Part shown: positions 8,581 to 17,595 of the stretch, piece by piece | Layout of the letters: every line of letters begins with the position of its first letter | Numbering within the stretch: the first letter of the stretch is position 1 | NCBI GenBank assembly: GCA_903904835.1 | Contig: CAIVEI010000190.1 | Span: 28,084-92,083, forward strand | Direction: 5' to 3' | Length of the DNA: 64,000 bases | From: an uncultured Schlesneria sp. | GTDB lineage: Bacteria > Planctomycetota > Planctomycetia > Planctomycetales > Planctomycetaceae | Program-made: the position numbers and the translations under genes | The notes under the pieces: model-generated | Databases searched by the model: none | Told to the model about the DNA's origin: nothing | Seen by the model: only the letters and a program-made list of their open reading frames with translations

Positions 8581-9494
8581 AATGCAATTTCATCGGGAGT
8601 TGTCGGCGTTCCAATTCGCCGAATCGCCTTTGCAAAGGAGTGCAATTGTTGCATCGAATCGCAATGACAACAGTAGGTCAACTTTGTTCGGATCGCTTCA
8701 TTGAAGGCTCGACCGCCGATAACAAGAGCCGCTCCGACAGTTTCGGCGGCATCGGACAACTTTTTGAAATCAACCGCGAATTGGTCGACATCATCGATCG
8801 TCACCGACGCTGCAAGCCAAAATAGTTTGGGTCTGGTATCAAGAATGGCTCGCACCATGGAATCAAACGGAATGGATGTTCCAAGCGAATTTGCGTTCCA
8901 GCCAGCGTCGCGAAGCACCAATTCGGTCATCGTAGTCGGCAATGAATAGCTATCGCCAGTCAGGGTTCCGCCGATTGCCGTCCAGTGCGGATCAGTTGGC
9001 GGGAGAATATGACGCAATTCAAAAAGAATTCGTTGAGCGACCTCGCAACTGCGACGTTCCTGATAAATGTCTACCGAATGATTTTCCCAATGTCGACCGA
9101 TTTCAGCGAGAGCCGGGCCGAGTACTTTATCGCAAATTGCAGTAATGCTGTGTTTGCAGTTGTAAAGGTCGAAAACAAGCTCCCAAGCCTGATCACCATC
9201 CCCCTTGATCAGCGCGTCGCTGACCTTTTTCACGGCCAGATCGAGTCCAATTAACGGCGGGGACTGGGGAGAAGTCGGTAAACCAAGACCTTCAAGGCTA
9301 GTAATCTTGTGATTGCGTTCCTTTACGAATCGCAAGACGTCACTGACTGGTAGTTTGCGATGACCACCCTCAGTCTTGATTGTTTTAATCAAGCCACGAT
9401 CGCACCAGCGCTTAAGTGTTGACTCACTTACGCCGATTGCTCGGCATACTTGTCTTGGCGACAACATTTCAATCATCGGCAAAATATCCCTCAT
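8577..9494 (-). CDS. MerR-type regulator with degenerate B12-binding (CarH/LitR-like) domain
   Basis: 305 residues; ATG 9476 (MIEMLSPRQ), behind GAGGGA, is an alternative start. The first 70 residues are a MerR-like winged helix (SPRQVCRAIGVSESTLKRWC, then GGHRKLPVSDVLRF). The rest follows the CarH/LitR plan: a helical cap (about 95-180) and a Rossmann B12-type domain (about 185-300). However, the cap motif W-x9-E-H reads W-x9-E-R (HWENHSVDIYQER), and the cobalt-ligand motif D-x-H-x-x-G reads D-S-Y-S-L-P. The axial histidine is therefore missing, and coenzyme B12 is probably not bound in the usual way. Coupling to phrB (ATGA overlap) points to control of the photolyase. Domain assignment is firm; ligand and signal are unknown. 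Confidence 0.85.
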   Translation of the reverse strand: MRDILPMIEMLSPRQVCRAIGVSESTLKRWCDRGLIKTIKTEGGHRKLPVSDVLRFVKERNHKITSLEGLGLPTSPQSPPLIGLDLAVKKVSDALIKGDGDQAWELVFDLYNCKHSITAICDKVLGPALAEIGRHWENHSVDIYQERRSCEVAQRILFELRHILPPTDPHWTAIGGTLTGDSYSLPTTMTELVLRDAGWNANSLGTSIPFDSMVRAILDTRPKLFWLAASVTIDDVDQFAVDFKKLSDAAETVGAALVIGGRAFNEAIRTKLTYCCHCDSMQQLHSFAKAIRRIGTPTTPDEIAL

Positions 9495-9540
9495 CCGTCT
9501 GACTTTTGGGCAATCAGGGCTTAAAATTGAAAAATCTCGT

Positions 9541-9756
9541 TAGAATTTGGCTGATTCACCTAGACAAATGCCGAGACGCAACTCTGAATTGGGCATTATT
9601 TTTTGTGTCACATCAGGCAGAATGTTTTTAGGCACGACTGGCCGAAATTCAACTCTATAATTTCAATGTCTCCCATTTTTCACTTGGATTTCACCTGACT
9701 CATTTCAGCTCATCCAAATTGGTTTGCAAGCGAAGTAGCGTAGAATTCGGCTGAAT
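9541..9756. promoter_or_regulatory. Pair of 16-bp direct repeats upstream of the CarH-like regulator
   Basis: Positions 9541-9556 (tagaatttggctgatt) and 9741-9756 (tagaattcggctgaat) agree at 14 of 16 bases and begin exactly 200 bp apart. The first lies about 50 bp upstream of the regulator start. They could be operators for that regulator; this is inference from position and similarity only. Confidence 0.3.
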
Positions 9757-10199
9757 ATTTGCCCCCGAATCAGTTTTCGACGCGAAAACCAACAGTAGTC
9801 CCTATCGCCAAAGCGAACTCTTTACTGAAATACTACCTTTTGCGGTGTTTCAGTGCCTCTCGTTTTGAAAACATGAAAGCAATCCGCTAGGATAAACTTC
9901 CTCTGAAAACACAAAAAGTTTATTTTTGCTGAAATTCGTTTCCAAGCACGAATCACTGTAATGCACGGCGACAATGATTAGGAAGAGGTTAACACTCAAT
10001 TGGTTTCGGAGTCAACAACATTGTGCTTTCTGTAGCGTAAGAGAGCGACAATTCAGGGAAAAACCGATTGAAAATCGTTACGGGGCCATTTTCTGACCGA
10101 CTTACGTCGAGGGCAATTAAAACTTTTATGTGAACGCAATGTCATGTTAAAGTGTTTTCTTGTGCGCAGCTTTGCTTGGAAAACCTGCGTTCGGACCTC

Positions 10200-10238
10200 A
10201 ACGGACCTTGAACGGACCTTGAACGGACCTTGAACGGG
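10200..10238. repeat. 11-bp tandem repeat, 3.5 copies
   Basis: The unit aacggaccttg is repeated perfectly three times (10200-10232) and followed by a partial copy. It lies about 135 bp beyond the mgtE stop codon. No function is evident. Confidence 0.8.
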
Positions 10239-10374
10239 CATTTTGCACTTTATCATTTTTCTCAGTTTATTCGACCGATTCAAATTTAGTTTGAACAGCT
10301 CGGTTTGAACGTTTTGCGAAAAGCGCGATGTCGTGCGGCATTGCGAATCTCTGTTAGCTTCCACAGACGTCTCG

Positions 10375-11760
10375 CTATTCCTTCAAGAGTGTGCCGCGCA
10401 ACACAATCATCGAAACCGTGAAATAGATCACCAAACCCGTAACATCGACAAATGTTGCGACAAATGGGGCGGACGAAGTGGCAGGATCCAGGCCGAGCTT
10501 TTTTAACCCGAATGGGAGCATTGAACCAATTATCGATCCCCATAGGACAATTGCCACGAGGGAAAGACTGACTGCAACGCCGACTTGGATCCAATGAGGG
10601 CCGTAGACATCCGAAAAAGCACTCCAGACCGCAATTCGAAGGAATCCGATCGAACCGAGAATAAGGCCAAGGATCGCGCCTGATAGCAATTCGCGGCGAA
10701 AGACGCTGACCCAGTCACTCAGCCGGATTTCGCCAACCGCTAGTGCGCGGACAATTAATGTCGCGGCCTGGGACCCCGAGTTTCCACCGCTGGAAATAAT
10801 CAGCGGAATGAAGAGCGCCAACACGACCGCTTTCGAAATCTGATGCTCGAAGTATCCCATTGCGGTCGCGGTAAGCAGTTCACCTAGAAACAAGATTACC
10901 AGCCAGGTTGCTCGCTTGTGAACCATTGTTAGCAGCGGCGTCGTGGCATAGGGTTCACTCAATGCTTCCAATCCACCAAATTTCTGTGCGTCTTCCGTCG
11001 CTGCCTGTTCTGCGACGTCCAGCACATCATCGATTGTGACGATTCCAACCAGCTTGTTGTGGTCATCAATGACGGGTAAGGCGGTGCGATCGTAGCGTCG
11101 GAAGACTTCGATCGCAGATCGTTTCAGGTCGGTCGCCTTTAAGGAAACAAAGTTCCGATCCATCAATCGTTCGATCGTCGTATGGATCGGGGCGAGAAGA
11201 ATCTGGCGGATTCGTAAATCGTCGATTAAATGCATGTCATGATCCACGACGTAGACCACGTTCAATGACTCGCTGTCTTGACCGTGACGTCGGACGTGAT
11301 CGAGGACATGCTCGACTGTCCAATTTGATCGTACCGCAACGAAATCCGGGGACATCAGTCGACCGACGCTGTCTTCAGGGTACTCCAAGAGCGATCGCGC
11401 GATTGCCTGCTGCTGAGCGGAGAGGGTTCTTAAGTGTTTCTCGCGGTCGGCTTCGCCAAGTTCTTCCAGCAGCGCAGTTCGATCATCCGCCGACATGTCG
11501 TTGAATAGAGCACCCGCATCAGCCGGGTCGAGACTCTCCAGCAAGAAATGCTGAGTCTGTCGATCAAGATATTCAAAGATCAGTGTCCGTTGCGGACCGT
11601 GCAATAGTTGAAATGCAGCACGTTCATCGTCATCGTTCAGGTCTTCAAACAACTCGGCAATGTCAACGGGTTGCCACATATCCAGCACTTCACTGAGCGT
11701 TGTCCCATCGCGCGTCTCAATCAATTCACGAATTTCGGGAAGCATCAGCTTGCTGAGCAT
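10375..11760 (-). CDS. mgtE: Magnesium transporter MgtE
   Basis: 461 residues, full length. The order is typical: a cytoplasmic MgtE N-domain (about 20-125, with DMWQPVDIAELFEDL), a pair of CBS domains (about 135-255, IERLMDRNFVSL and VGIVTIDDVLDV), then a five-helix membrane domain with the pore motif GGNSGSQAATLIVRALAVGEI near 325-345. The protein is a Mg2+-gated Mg2+ channel of the inner membrane. It starts 8 bp after the moeA stop codon and is probably co-transcribed with it. No M-box-like riboswitch was found; the short junction leaves no room for one. Confidence 0.95.
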   Translation of the reverse strand: MLSKLMLPEIRELIETRDGTTLSEVLDMWQPVDIAELFEDLNDDDERAAFQLLHGPQRTLIFEYLDRQTQHFLLESLDPADAGALFNDMSADDRTALLEELGEADREKHLRTLSAQQQAIARSLLEYPEDSVGRLMSPDFVAVRSNWTVEHVLDHVRRHGQDSESLNVVYVVDHDMHLIDDLRIRQILLAPIHTTIERLMDRNFVSLKATDLKRSAIEVFRRYDRTALPVIDDHNKLVGIVTIDDVLDVAEQAATEDAQKFGGLEALSEPYATTPLLTMVHKRATWLVILFLGELLTATAMGYFEHQISKAVVLALFIPLIISSGGNSGSQAATLIVRALAVGEIRLSDWVSVFRRELLSGAILGLILGSIGFLRIAVWSAFSDVYGPHWIQVGVAVSLSLVAIVLWGSIIGSMLPFGLKKLGLDPATSSAPFVATFVDVTGLVIYFTVSMIVLRGTLLKE

Positions 11761-11768
11761 TTTTTATT

Positions 11769-12998
11769 TCACCAACCGAAGGTTTCAAGTTCGTCGCCGA
11801 CTCGGTACTGACGAGCCTCGCCTGAAAGATAGGCCATTCCATTCGCCGTGGCAGTGCCACAGAGATCGGACGAACCATGCCATGGGACCAGCGTAACTGC
11901 TAGACTGCCCGCCCCCCAAGTCAAACGCGCCGGATGATATGTCGGACGGTCCTTTCGGGTCGAGTAATCATGCTCAAGTTTCGCCAAATTCGGCTGAACA
12001 GAAGCTGGCTTCACTCCCATCAGTCGCCGGATGGCTGTACGCACGAACAATTCGCAACAGACCAAGCTGCTGACAGGATTACCTGGCAAGCCAAAGACGT
12101 AACATTGAGAATGCTGACACGGATGACTCGATTGGTTGCTTCTGTCGCGTTTTCCAAACCAGATCGGTTTCCCTGGCTTCATATCGACTTTGTGAAAGAT
12201 TTCGGTCACGCCCATTTCAGCAAGTGTGCTTGGCACAAGATCAAGTGTGCCGGCCGACACGCCACCGGACAGTACTAAGATGTCACATTGCAGGCCCTGT
12301 TGAATTTTCTGGCGCAGTTGGTCTCGGTCATCGCGTGCAATGCCAAGTCTTACCGGAATGCCGCCGGCAGTCTCGATCTGAGCGGCAAGCATCGACGCAT
12401 TGGAATTTCTGATCTGTGCAGGTCCCGGTTTTTCGTCGACGGGCACTAATTCGTCACCGGTCGCAAGCACGGCGACGTTTGGACGACGACGAGCGGGTAC
12501 AACGGCACGTCCCAATTCAGCGAGTGCTCCAATGCAGGCTCCGCTTAAAACAAGGCCGGCACGCAGCACGCAGTCTCCAACTCGGACGGATGTTCCGCGC
12601 AGGATGATGTTTGTTCCCAATCGCGGCGGCGGCGTTCTAATTGAGACGTGATCGCGGTCTCGAGAAGTCTCTTCAATCTTGACAACGACATCGGCACCCT
12701 CAGGCATCGGGGCACCCGTCATGATCTGAGCCGCTTCGCCCGCCTCGACTTTTTTCGTGGGAACGCATCCAGCCGTGATGATTTCCGTCACGCGAAGCGA
12801 TGCAAAGCCGCTGGAAACGTCTGTCGAGCGGACGGCATAGCCATCCATTAACGACTTGTCGAAAGGCGGGATGTCTTCGGGACTATCAATATCGTTTCCG
12901 AGCACCAGCCCGAGCGAGTCTTCCAGAGCGATATCTGAAAGACCAAACGGAAGGACCGTTTCCACCAATTTTTCGAGCGCTACGGCAACCGTCAGCAT
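11769..12998 (-). CDS. moeA: Molybdopterin molybdenumtransferase MoeA
   Basis: 409 residues. It inserts molybdate into adenylated molybdopterin, the last step of Mo cofactor synthesis. Family signatures are present: PPFDKSLMDGYAV (about 44-56), AGEAAQIMTGAPMPEGADVVV (near 85-105), AVLATGDELV (near 180), ILVLSGGVSAG in the MoCF domain (near 243) and VFGLPGNPVSSLV (near 310). The length is normal. No other Mo-cofactor gene lies in the window. It is followed by mgtE 8 bp later and preceded by the BBP7 gene 42 bp upstream, all on the minus strand. Confidence 0.95.
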   Translation of the reverse strand: MLTVAVALEKLVETVLPFGLSDIALEDSLGLVLGNDIDSPEDIPPFDKSLMDGYAVRSTDVSSGFASLRVTEIITAGCVPTKKVEAGEAAQIMTGAPMPEGADVVVKIEETSRDRDHVSIRTPPPRLGTNIILRGTSVRVGDCVLRAGLVLSGACIGALAELGRAVVPARRRPNVAVLATGDELVPVDEKPGPAQIRNSNASMLAAQIETAGGIPVRLGIARDDRDQLRQKIQQGLQCDILVLSGGVSAGTLDLVPSTLAEMGVTEIFHKVDMKPGKPIWFGKRDRSNQSSHPCQHSQCYVFGLPGNPVSSLVCCELFVRTAIRRLMGVKPASVQPNLAKLEHDYSTRKDRPTYHPARLTWGAGSLAVTLVPWHGSSDLCGTATANGMAYLSGEARQYRVGDELETFGW

Positions 12999-13040
12999 AA
13001 TGCTACTTCACACGGGTTGAAACGGGCGTCGCAGAATGAA

Positions 13041-14795
13041 TCAATAAGTCCACTCAACACCCAAATTGAAGTTATGATTAAAGAAATCAGACTTCTGACC
13101 GTTCAACTGTGGTGTCAGTGGATACTGATTCCAGATGATTGTGTTTTGCGGACGATAGACGCTGCCAATATACATGAAGGTATACCCTGCTTGCAGATTA
13201 GCCCTCTCAAAAATCTCAAGTTTGTTGACATATGGGATCATGTCGAATATCGGAAACTTGACGTTGACCGATTGTTCGAACATTGGCGACATGCTTGTCG
13301 TTTGCTGTTGTGTGCTGAATGAAGTCAACTGCGGATTATTAGGCATTGTTGGAACCGTATTCGCCACCCCGTTGGTCTGTCCAGCGATGTTGAATCCGTT
13401 TCCAATACCATAGCCGGTGATTTGACGTGAAGTCACATTCGCCAAGGCTGCGAACTTTGTATTACCCCACACTTGAAATTTTGAAGTCGGTTTGCCGAGA
13501 TCAATTCGGAAGCCTGCTTCAGGGCCTGCCATTTGCGAAAGATCCGACGAGACCAGGTGGGAGTGCAGCACGTTCGGGTTCGAGAAGAATGGGTCGAGGG
13601 CGAGTGGGGTCAAGTAACCTGAGAACACCGTTCCGCCGTTGCCACCGCCACCACCACCACCACCACCACCGGCACCCGTTGAAGGATTGTTGACGGTGTA
13701 GCCCAGACCGCTGTCATACCCATCGAAGCTGAATGTTTCTTTCAAGTGGATATATCTTGCTCCGACCAAAGGTCGGACCCTCAAGGCTGGTTGCTCATAA
13801 ATCGAATTGAAATACCAATCCGAATTGGCTCCCATCAATTGAGAAGTAAACCGGATGAAAACACCCATGTCGTATGGTTGTACGGCACCGTAGAGCCCAT
13901 TACTGTCCGTATCGCCGGGCGGGCTTACGACATTCGTAATTGTCCCGGTAGTGAGAGGCAGATACGTGGTTGTCTGCCCGCTATTTCCTAAGGGGAGACC
14001 AAACCAAGCATGCAAGTGCAGCAGGGGGTTGTAGTTTCCACTGTTCGGATTGATATCCAGAAGCGGGTCGTACAAGTTCCAGCTCGAAGTCGCTTGTCCT
14101 TGAACGAAACCAGACACCACAAACCCGGAATCATCGGGATTGAACCAGCCCCATGTACCGCGAAAGCCTCCAGACGCCATCACATTTGATAAGATGCCCG
14201 TTGTTTGAGCTCCGAAGATCGTCGGACTTCCAATCGTTCCCGTGCCACCGTTCCCTCCACCACCCCCTGCGGAAGCGTTGATATATCGGTAAGGCCCCGT
14301 GGTGAAGACCGATTGGTCGAATTGCGTCGTACCGCCCAGGACATTGCCGGCTGCCGCAGTCCCGGAGACGGTGTTCCCTTGAAGCGCGTCGATGGAAACA
14401 GGGTTGACCCCTGGCGCACCAATAAGGGTTTCTGTTCCCCCTTGCGTGCGTGCAAACAACGCCTCAGCCGAGAAATAATACTTGCGGTTTCCCTGCAAGA
14501 TCTTATTGAACCAGAACCCATCCTCGTAGGCGACGGTATCCACCGGAGGACCGGCGAATGGCGAAATATTCGGCCATGCCGTCGCATTCGGAGGATAACC
14601 GGGCGCCTCCAAACCGGAATAGTATTGCTGCGTCGGACCATACGCAGGAGCGTACGGCGACGGAGGCAACCCCATGCCAACTTGATCTGGATTACCATTG
14701 GATGGCATCATCGGAGGCTGGGCGCTGGACGTACCAACCCCTGCCAATGCCATGCATCCACCCAACATTACAGCCAACCAGTGCCGTGTCCGCAT
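13041..14795 (-). CDS. BBP7-family outer-membrane beta-barrel protein
   Basis: 584 residues with a signal peptide (about 1-26, ending SSAQ). The mature part begins with a Pro/Tyr-rich segment and the family landmark FWFNKILQGNRKYYFSAEAL near residue 95, followed by alternating aromatic beta-strands and a C-terminal strand ending in an aromatic residue (NHNFNLGVEWTY). This matches planctomycete putative beta-barrel porins of the BBP7 type. A run of ten consecutive glycines (codon repeat near 13642-13670) and other Gly clusters look like surface loops. Transport substrate unknown. It lies upstream of moeA with the same orientation. Confidence 0.8.
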   Translation of the reverse strand: MRTRHWLAVMLGGCMALAGVGTSSAQPPMMPSNGNPDQVGMGLPPSPYAPAYGPTQQYYSGLEAPGYPPNATAWPNISPFAGPPVDTVAYEDGFWFNKILQGNRKYYFSAEALFARTQGGTETLIGAPGVNPVSIDALQGNTVSGTAAAGNVLGGTTQFDQSVFTTGPYRYINASAGGGGGNGGTGTIGSPTIFGAQTTGILSNVMASGGFRGTWGWFNPDDSGFVVSGFVQGQATSSWNLYDPLLDINPNSGNYNPLLHLHAWFGLPLGNSGQTTTYLPLTTGTITNVVSPPGDTDSNGLYGAVQPYDMGVFIRFTSQLMGANSDWYFNSIYEQPALRVRPLVGARYIHLKETFSFDGYDSGLGYTVNNPSTGAGGGGGGGGGGNGGTVFSGYLTPLALDPFFSNPNVLHSHLVSSDLSQMAGPEAGFRIDLGKPTSKFQVWGNTKFAALANVTSRQITGYGIGNGFNIAGQTNGVANTVPTMPNNPQLTSFSTQQQTTSMSPMFEQSVNVKFPIFDMIPYVNKLEIFERANLQAGYTFMYIGSVYRPQNTIIWNQYPLTPQLNGQKSDFFNHNFNLGVEWTY

Positions 14796-15049
14796 CAGTC
14801 GTTCCCTGACTATGAACGCCGTGAACTCGGAACGATCGCGAGTCTCGTCTTCGCTCCGAGTAGCCCGTTCTCCGCTTCCCGACGCAACGATGACTCTACG
14901 GGCGCAGCAATCTGCGCCTAGCGGAAGTATCGGCGGTGTGAGTTGGTAAACTGTACCGAAGATTCGGGTCGTAACGGAATTTCCGTTTTTTCTGAGACCG
15001 AACCGGTCAAATCTGCCGGAGATCGCCGCGCCGATGCTTAGCGTCTGGC

Positions 15050-16351
15050 TTACCGGCTTCCCATTCCCAATTTTCGAACGGATGCCTCTGCCAGCCGGGA
15101 AAAGTCATGTTGTTGACGCACGCCGTGGTAGCCGGCTTCAGCCAGCTTTGTTCGCAAGCTCGAGTCCTGCAAAACCTGCCGAAGCAATTCGGCCAGTGAT
15201 TCAGGGCTCTCTTTTTCTGAAAGTAAACCACCGCGTGTCGATTCAATCAGTTCAGGGAACGCCGCGTGATCTGGAAGCACAACCGGAATACCGTTGGCCC
15301 AGGATTCGAGGACATAAAGCCCTTTAGGCTCCTGGAACCTTGCCGGAACGCTGAAGACATCGATCGATTTGAAAAAGCCAACCTTTTCGGCATGCGTTGC
15401 CGGACTCCCAATATATTGGAATGCTTCTCCCAGCGGCGATGCCATTTGACGCACAGTTTCGAAATAGGCTTGATTTTGAGATCCGAGATACCCTCCTACT
15501 CGGAGTTGGATGTTGGGAATGTTCTGCTTCAATTTCAGGACGCTTTGAACCAGGACATCTAAACCTTTTTCAGGACAGATTCGAGCGAAATAACCAACCG
15601 TCGGGGGGTGTCCCAGATCTGCCTTTGGCTTCCCGTTGTGTTTTGCACAATCGATGGAAAGGGGTAACTCTATGAATTTCTCTCGCGGCAAGTTCAGGTA
15701 CTGGGACATGTAATTTCGATAAAACTGGCTGTGGACAATGTAACCGTCAAATTCCGCTGCCCGTTCAGTCAGGGACGACATTACTTTTTGCCGGTACGGC
15801 TCGATGAGCCCGTCCAGAAAAACATCGTCACCCTGCAGCACACAAAAGACGCGTCCGGCGTACTTCTTTCGCAGTGTGCGCAACGATCCGCTGAGTAATG
15901 AATTACTGAAACAAACGATGTCGGGCTTAAGGCTGGCTACAAATTCTGCCAGTTCCTCACCCGCCTGCAGATGAGGACCTGACTCGCCCAAAAGCATGGA
16001 TGCGGTCATGCTTCCCAATTCTGCCGCATCGTTTCCAACGGCACCACGGGTCGCCTGTCGAATCATCGTCGGTGAATCGAGCCATCGCGTAAGAAATCGC
16101 GGAAGGCTTCGCCAGAATCGGAAGTGGTCGCTGAGATAAACATTAATCCCGCCAAAAAAGATGCGCGAAGACGTTTGATCCTCTTCATCAACACGAATGG
16201 GTGTATAGAGTGGAATCAGCGACACTTCGACCCCCGCCTGGTGGAGCGCGCGAGCCCATGTGTTGTCGTGCATGCACGACCCGCAAAACATGCCGGCCCC
16301 TCCTGCGGTAACGATCGCCAAATGCATTTCAATCGGTTCTTCAGTGGACAC
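15050..16351 (-). CDS. Glycosyltransferase family 4 protein
   Basis: 433 residues; the ATG at 16327 (MHLAIVTAGGAGM) may be the true start because it begins the first beta-strand. The N-terminal acceptor domain has the GAGMFCGSCMHDN motif common in planctomycete GT4 enzymes. The C-terminal nucleotide-sugar domain has GYFARICPEKGLDVLVQSV (near 250) and the E-x7-E motif in EPKGLYVLESWANG (near 345). It is expected to be a cytoplasmic retaining glycosyltransferase with a GT-B fold. Donor and acceptor cannot be inferred. It stands between the pseudopilin genes and the BBP7 porin gene, with about 250-bp spacers on each side. Confidence 0.9.
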   Translation of the reverse strand: MSTEEPIEMHLAIVTAGGAGMFCGSCMHDNTWARALHQAGVEVSLIPLYTPIRVDEEDQTSSRIFFGGINVYLSDHFRFWRSLPRFLTRWLDSPTMIRQATRGAVGNDAAELGSMTASMLLGESGPHLQAGEELAEFVASLKPDIVCFSNSLLSGSLRTLRKKYAGRVFCVLQGDDVFLDGLIEPYRQKVMSSLTERAAEFDGYIVHSQFYRNYMSQYLNLPREKFIELPLSIDCAKHNGKPKADLGHPPTVGYFARICPEKGLDVLVQSVLKLKQNIPNIQLRVGGYLGSQNQAYFETVRQMASPLGEAFQYIGSPATHAEKVGFFKSIDVFSVPARFQEPKGLYVLESWANGIPVVLPDHAAFPELIESTRGGLLSEKESPESLAELLRQVLQDSSLRTKLAEAGYHGVRQQHDFSRLAEASVRKLGMGSR

Positions 16352-16559
16352 AAACCAGATCTGTCAGTCGCGAGGTTAAGTTTCTTAGAAGAAAAAAACC
16401 ACTCGGAATCGCGTTTGAGTCTCTCCAAGGTTGAGATTTCGTGTTATTTACCACTGCTTCGGAGTCTTTGGAAACGCAGTGCCTTCTCGGGCTCCTTTTT
16501 AAATACCACTGCGTGAAAAAGGACGGTCATGAAGTGGCACAATCATTGAGATTGACTGA

Positions 16560-16577
16560 CAACGCCGTCCCGCGTTG
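16560..16577 (-). terminator. Possible hairpin terminator after the DUF1559 gene
   Basis: Read on the minus strand, a 6-bp GC-rich stem (caacgc/gcgttg, 6-nt loop) lies about 20 bp beyond the stop of the DUF1559 gene at 16598. There is no strong U-tract, so the call is tentative. Confidence 0.3.
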
Positions 16578-16597
16578 AGAGCGGAATTCCGGCGATA

Positions 16598-17536
16598 TCA
16601 GAATTCTGGAGTCAGCTCTCCGTCACTTCGATGCGCCATATTTCGAAGTGTTTTTGGATCAATACTCTTACTAATTGCGCGCACAGAACCATCGCCCGTC
16701 AAAACGAGAAGCAAACCCCCATGGTTGCTCCCGGCTCCCCCGACGGTTTCACGACCTGCTTCGAGATCGGATAACTCTTGCTTTGACGTAATAACGCCAA
16801 TTCCGTCCCTGCTGCTCGGGTGCAATTCCCATGTGTCGCTACTCGCGTTTCCACGAGAATTCCTCTGACCGACTTGCACTGCTCGAACGACGTTTCGTAA
16901 CGACGATCGCGTTCCAGATATCCAGCCGAGATCACTTGAATGATCCATCCGGCTCTCGACAACAAAGAGCGTATTTGAACTTCCATCTCGTATCTGCTCG
17001 TATCGAATGGAACTGTTGAGAAACAGGACTCCATTCTGATCGACATCGATCGGGGTTTCAAAATCGTTGTGAACTCCGCTGTAGTTAGTCCAGGCATAAT
17101 TCAGCGAGGGGGTGTCTCTGGCTGATGGGCACATCAAAATGTGGATCTGATATTGTCTCGCGGGCAGATTAATCGGGTGGTAAACGGACTTCGTGAAATC
17201 GATGTGCTCGTACACATACGGCTTTTCGAGATACGGAAGAATCTGTGAGATCCAACTCATGTGGTAGCCGCCACCTTCTTTCGACTGGATCGGGCCTGAG
17301 CGGTTCTGCGTTCCCGGCGGAAGGACTTCGTGAGCCATCATGTAATTGTTTAACGCGACGCCAATCTGCATCAGATTATTCATGCATTGTGCCCGCCGAG
17401 CCGCTTCGCGTGACTGCTGAACAGCGGGCAGCAACAGTGCGGCCAACATGGCGATGATCGCAATCACCACCAGCATTTCAATCAGCGTAAACCCAGATCG
17501 GGCATCAGTTGGACTCCGACGAGGGGTACGACTCAT
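16598..17536 (-). CDS. DUF1559 pseudopilin-like protein
   Basis: 312 residues. The N-terminus is a type IV prepilin signal ([20 protein letters not shown]): cleavage before F and methylation are expected, and the hydrophobic helix packs in a pseudopilus core. The conserved segment [22 protein letters not shown] follows the helix. The C-terminus carries the H-X9-DG motif ([16 protein letters not shown]). Such proteins are strongly expanded in planctomycetes. It is the last member of a run of pilin-type genes; the upstream paralogue at 17596 is very similar through most of the length (for example in the segments around [14 protein letters not shown] and YEQI.DGSSNT), indicating a tandem duplication. 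Function presumably structural or in secretion. Confidence 0.9.
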   Translation of the reverse strand: MSRTPRRSPTDARSGFTLIEMLVVIAIIAMLAALLLPAVQQSREAARRAQCMNNLMQIGVALNNYMMAHEVLPPGTQNRSGPIQSKEGGGYHMSWISQILPYLEKPYVYEHIDFTKSVYHPINLPARQYQIHILMCPSARDTPSLNYAWTNYSGVHNDFETPIDVDQNGVLFLNSSIRYEQIRDGSSNTLFVVESRMDHSSDLGWISGTRSSLRNVVRAVQVGQRNSRGNASSDTWELHPSSRDGIGVITSKQELSDLEAGRETVGGAGSNHGGLLLVLTGDGSVRAISKSIDPKTLRNMAHRSDGELTPEF

Positions 17537-17595
17537 ACAACGATTCTCGCAACCAACTGGGGGTTAATTCAGCACAAATGCAATTAAACTTGCTA

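Larger units (their letters stand above)
9495..10374. other. Gene-free AT-rich region (880 bp)
   Basis: This is the longest gene-free stretch of the window, between the head of the CarH-like regulator and the tail of mgtE. It has no credible coding frame: a 103-codon minus frame at 10053-10364 spans the 11-bp repeats and has no domain. It holds two near-identical 16-bp motifs 200 bp apart (9541 and 9741) and a short tandem repeat at 10200-10238. The promoter of the regulator-phrB unit must lie at its left end. No structured RNA was recognised. Confidence 0.5.

Noticed and set aside
10053..10364. 103-codon minus frame after mgtE
   Set aside because: Runs through the 11-bp tandem repeat and has no protein-like features.
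11761..11768. Mg2+ riboswitch (M-box) before mgtE
   Set aside because: Only 8 bp separate moeA and mgtE, so there is no leader to hold one.
13642..13670. Phase-variable repeat in the BBP7 gene
   Set aside because: The repeat is a trinucleotide (Gly codons), so changes in copy number keep the frame; it can alter loop length only.
14973..14991. Plus-strand terminator (aacgg/ccgtt followed by T-run) between the glycosyltransferase and BBP7 genes
   Set aside because: Both flanking genes are on the minus strand, so nothing on the plus strand is there to be terminated; the stem is only about 5-7 bp.
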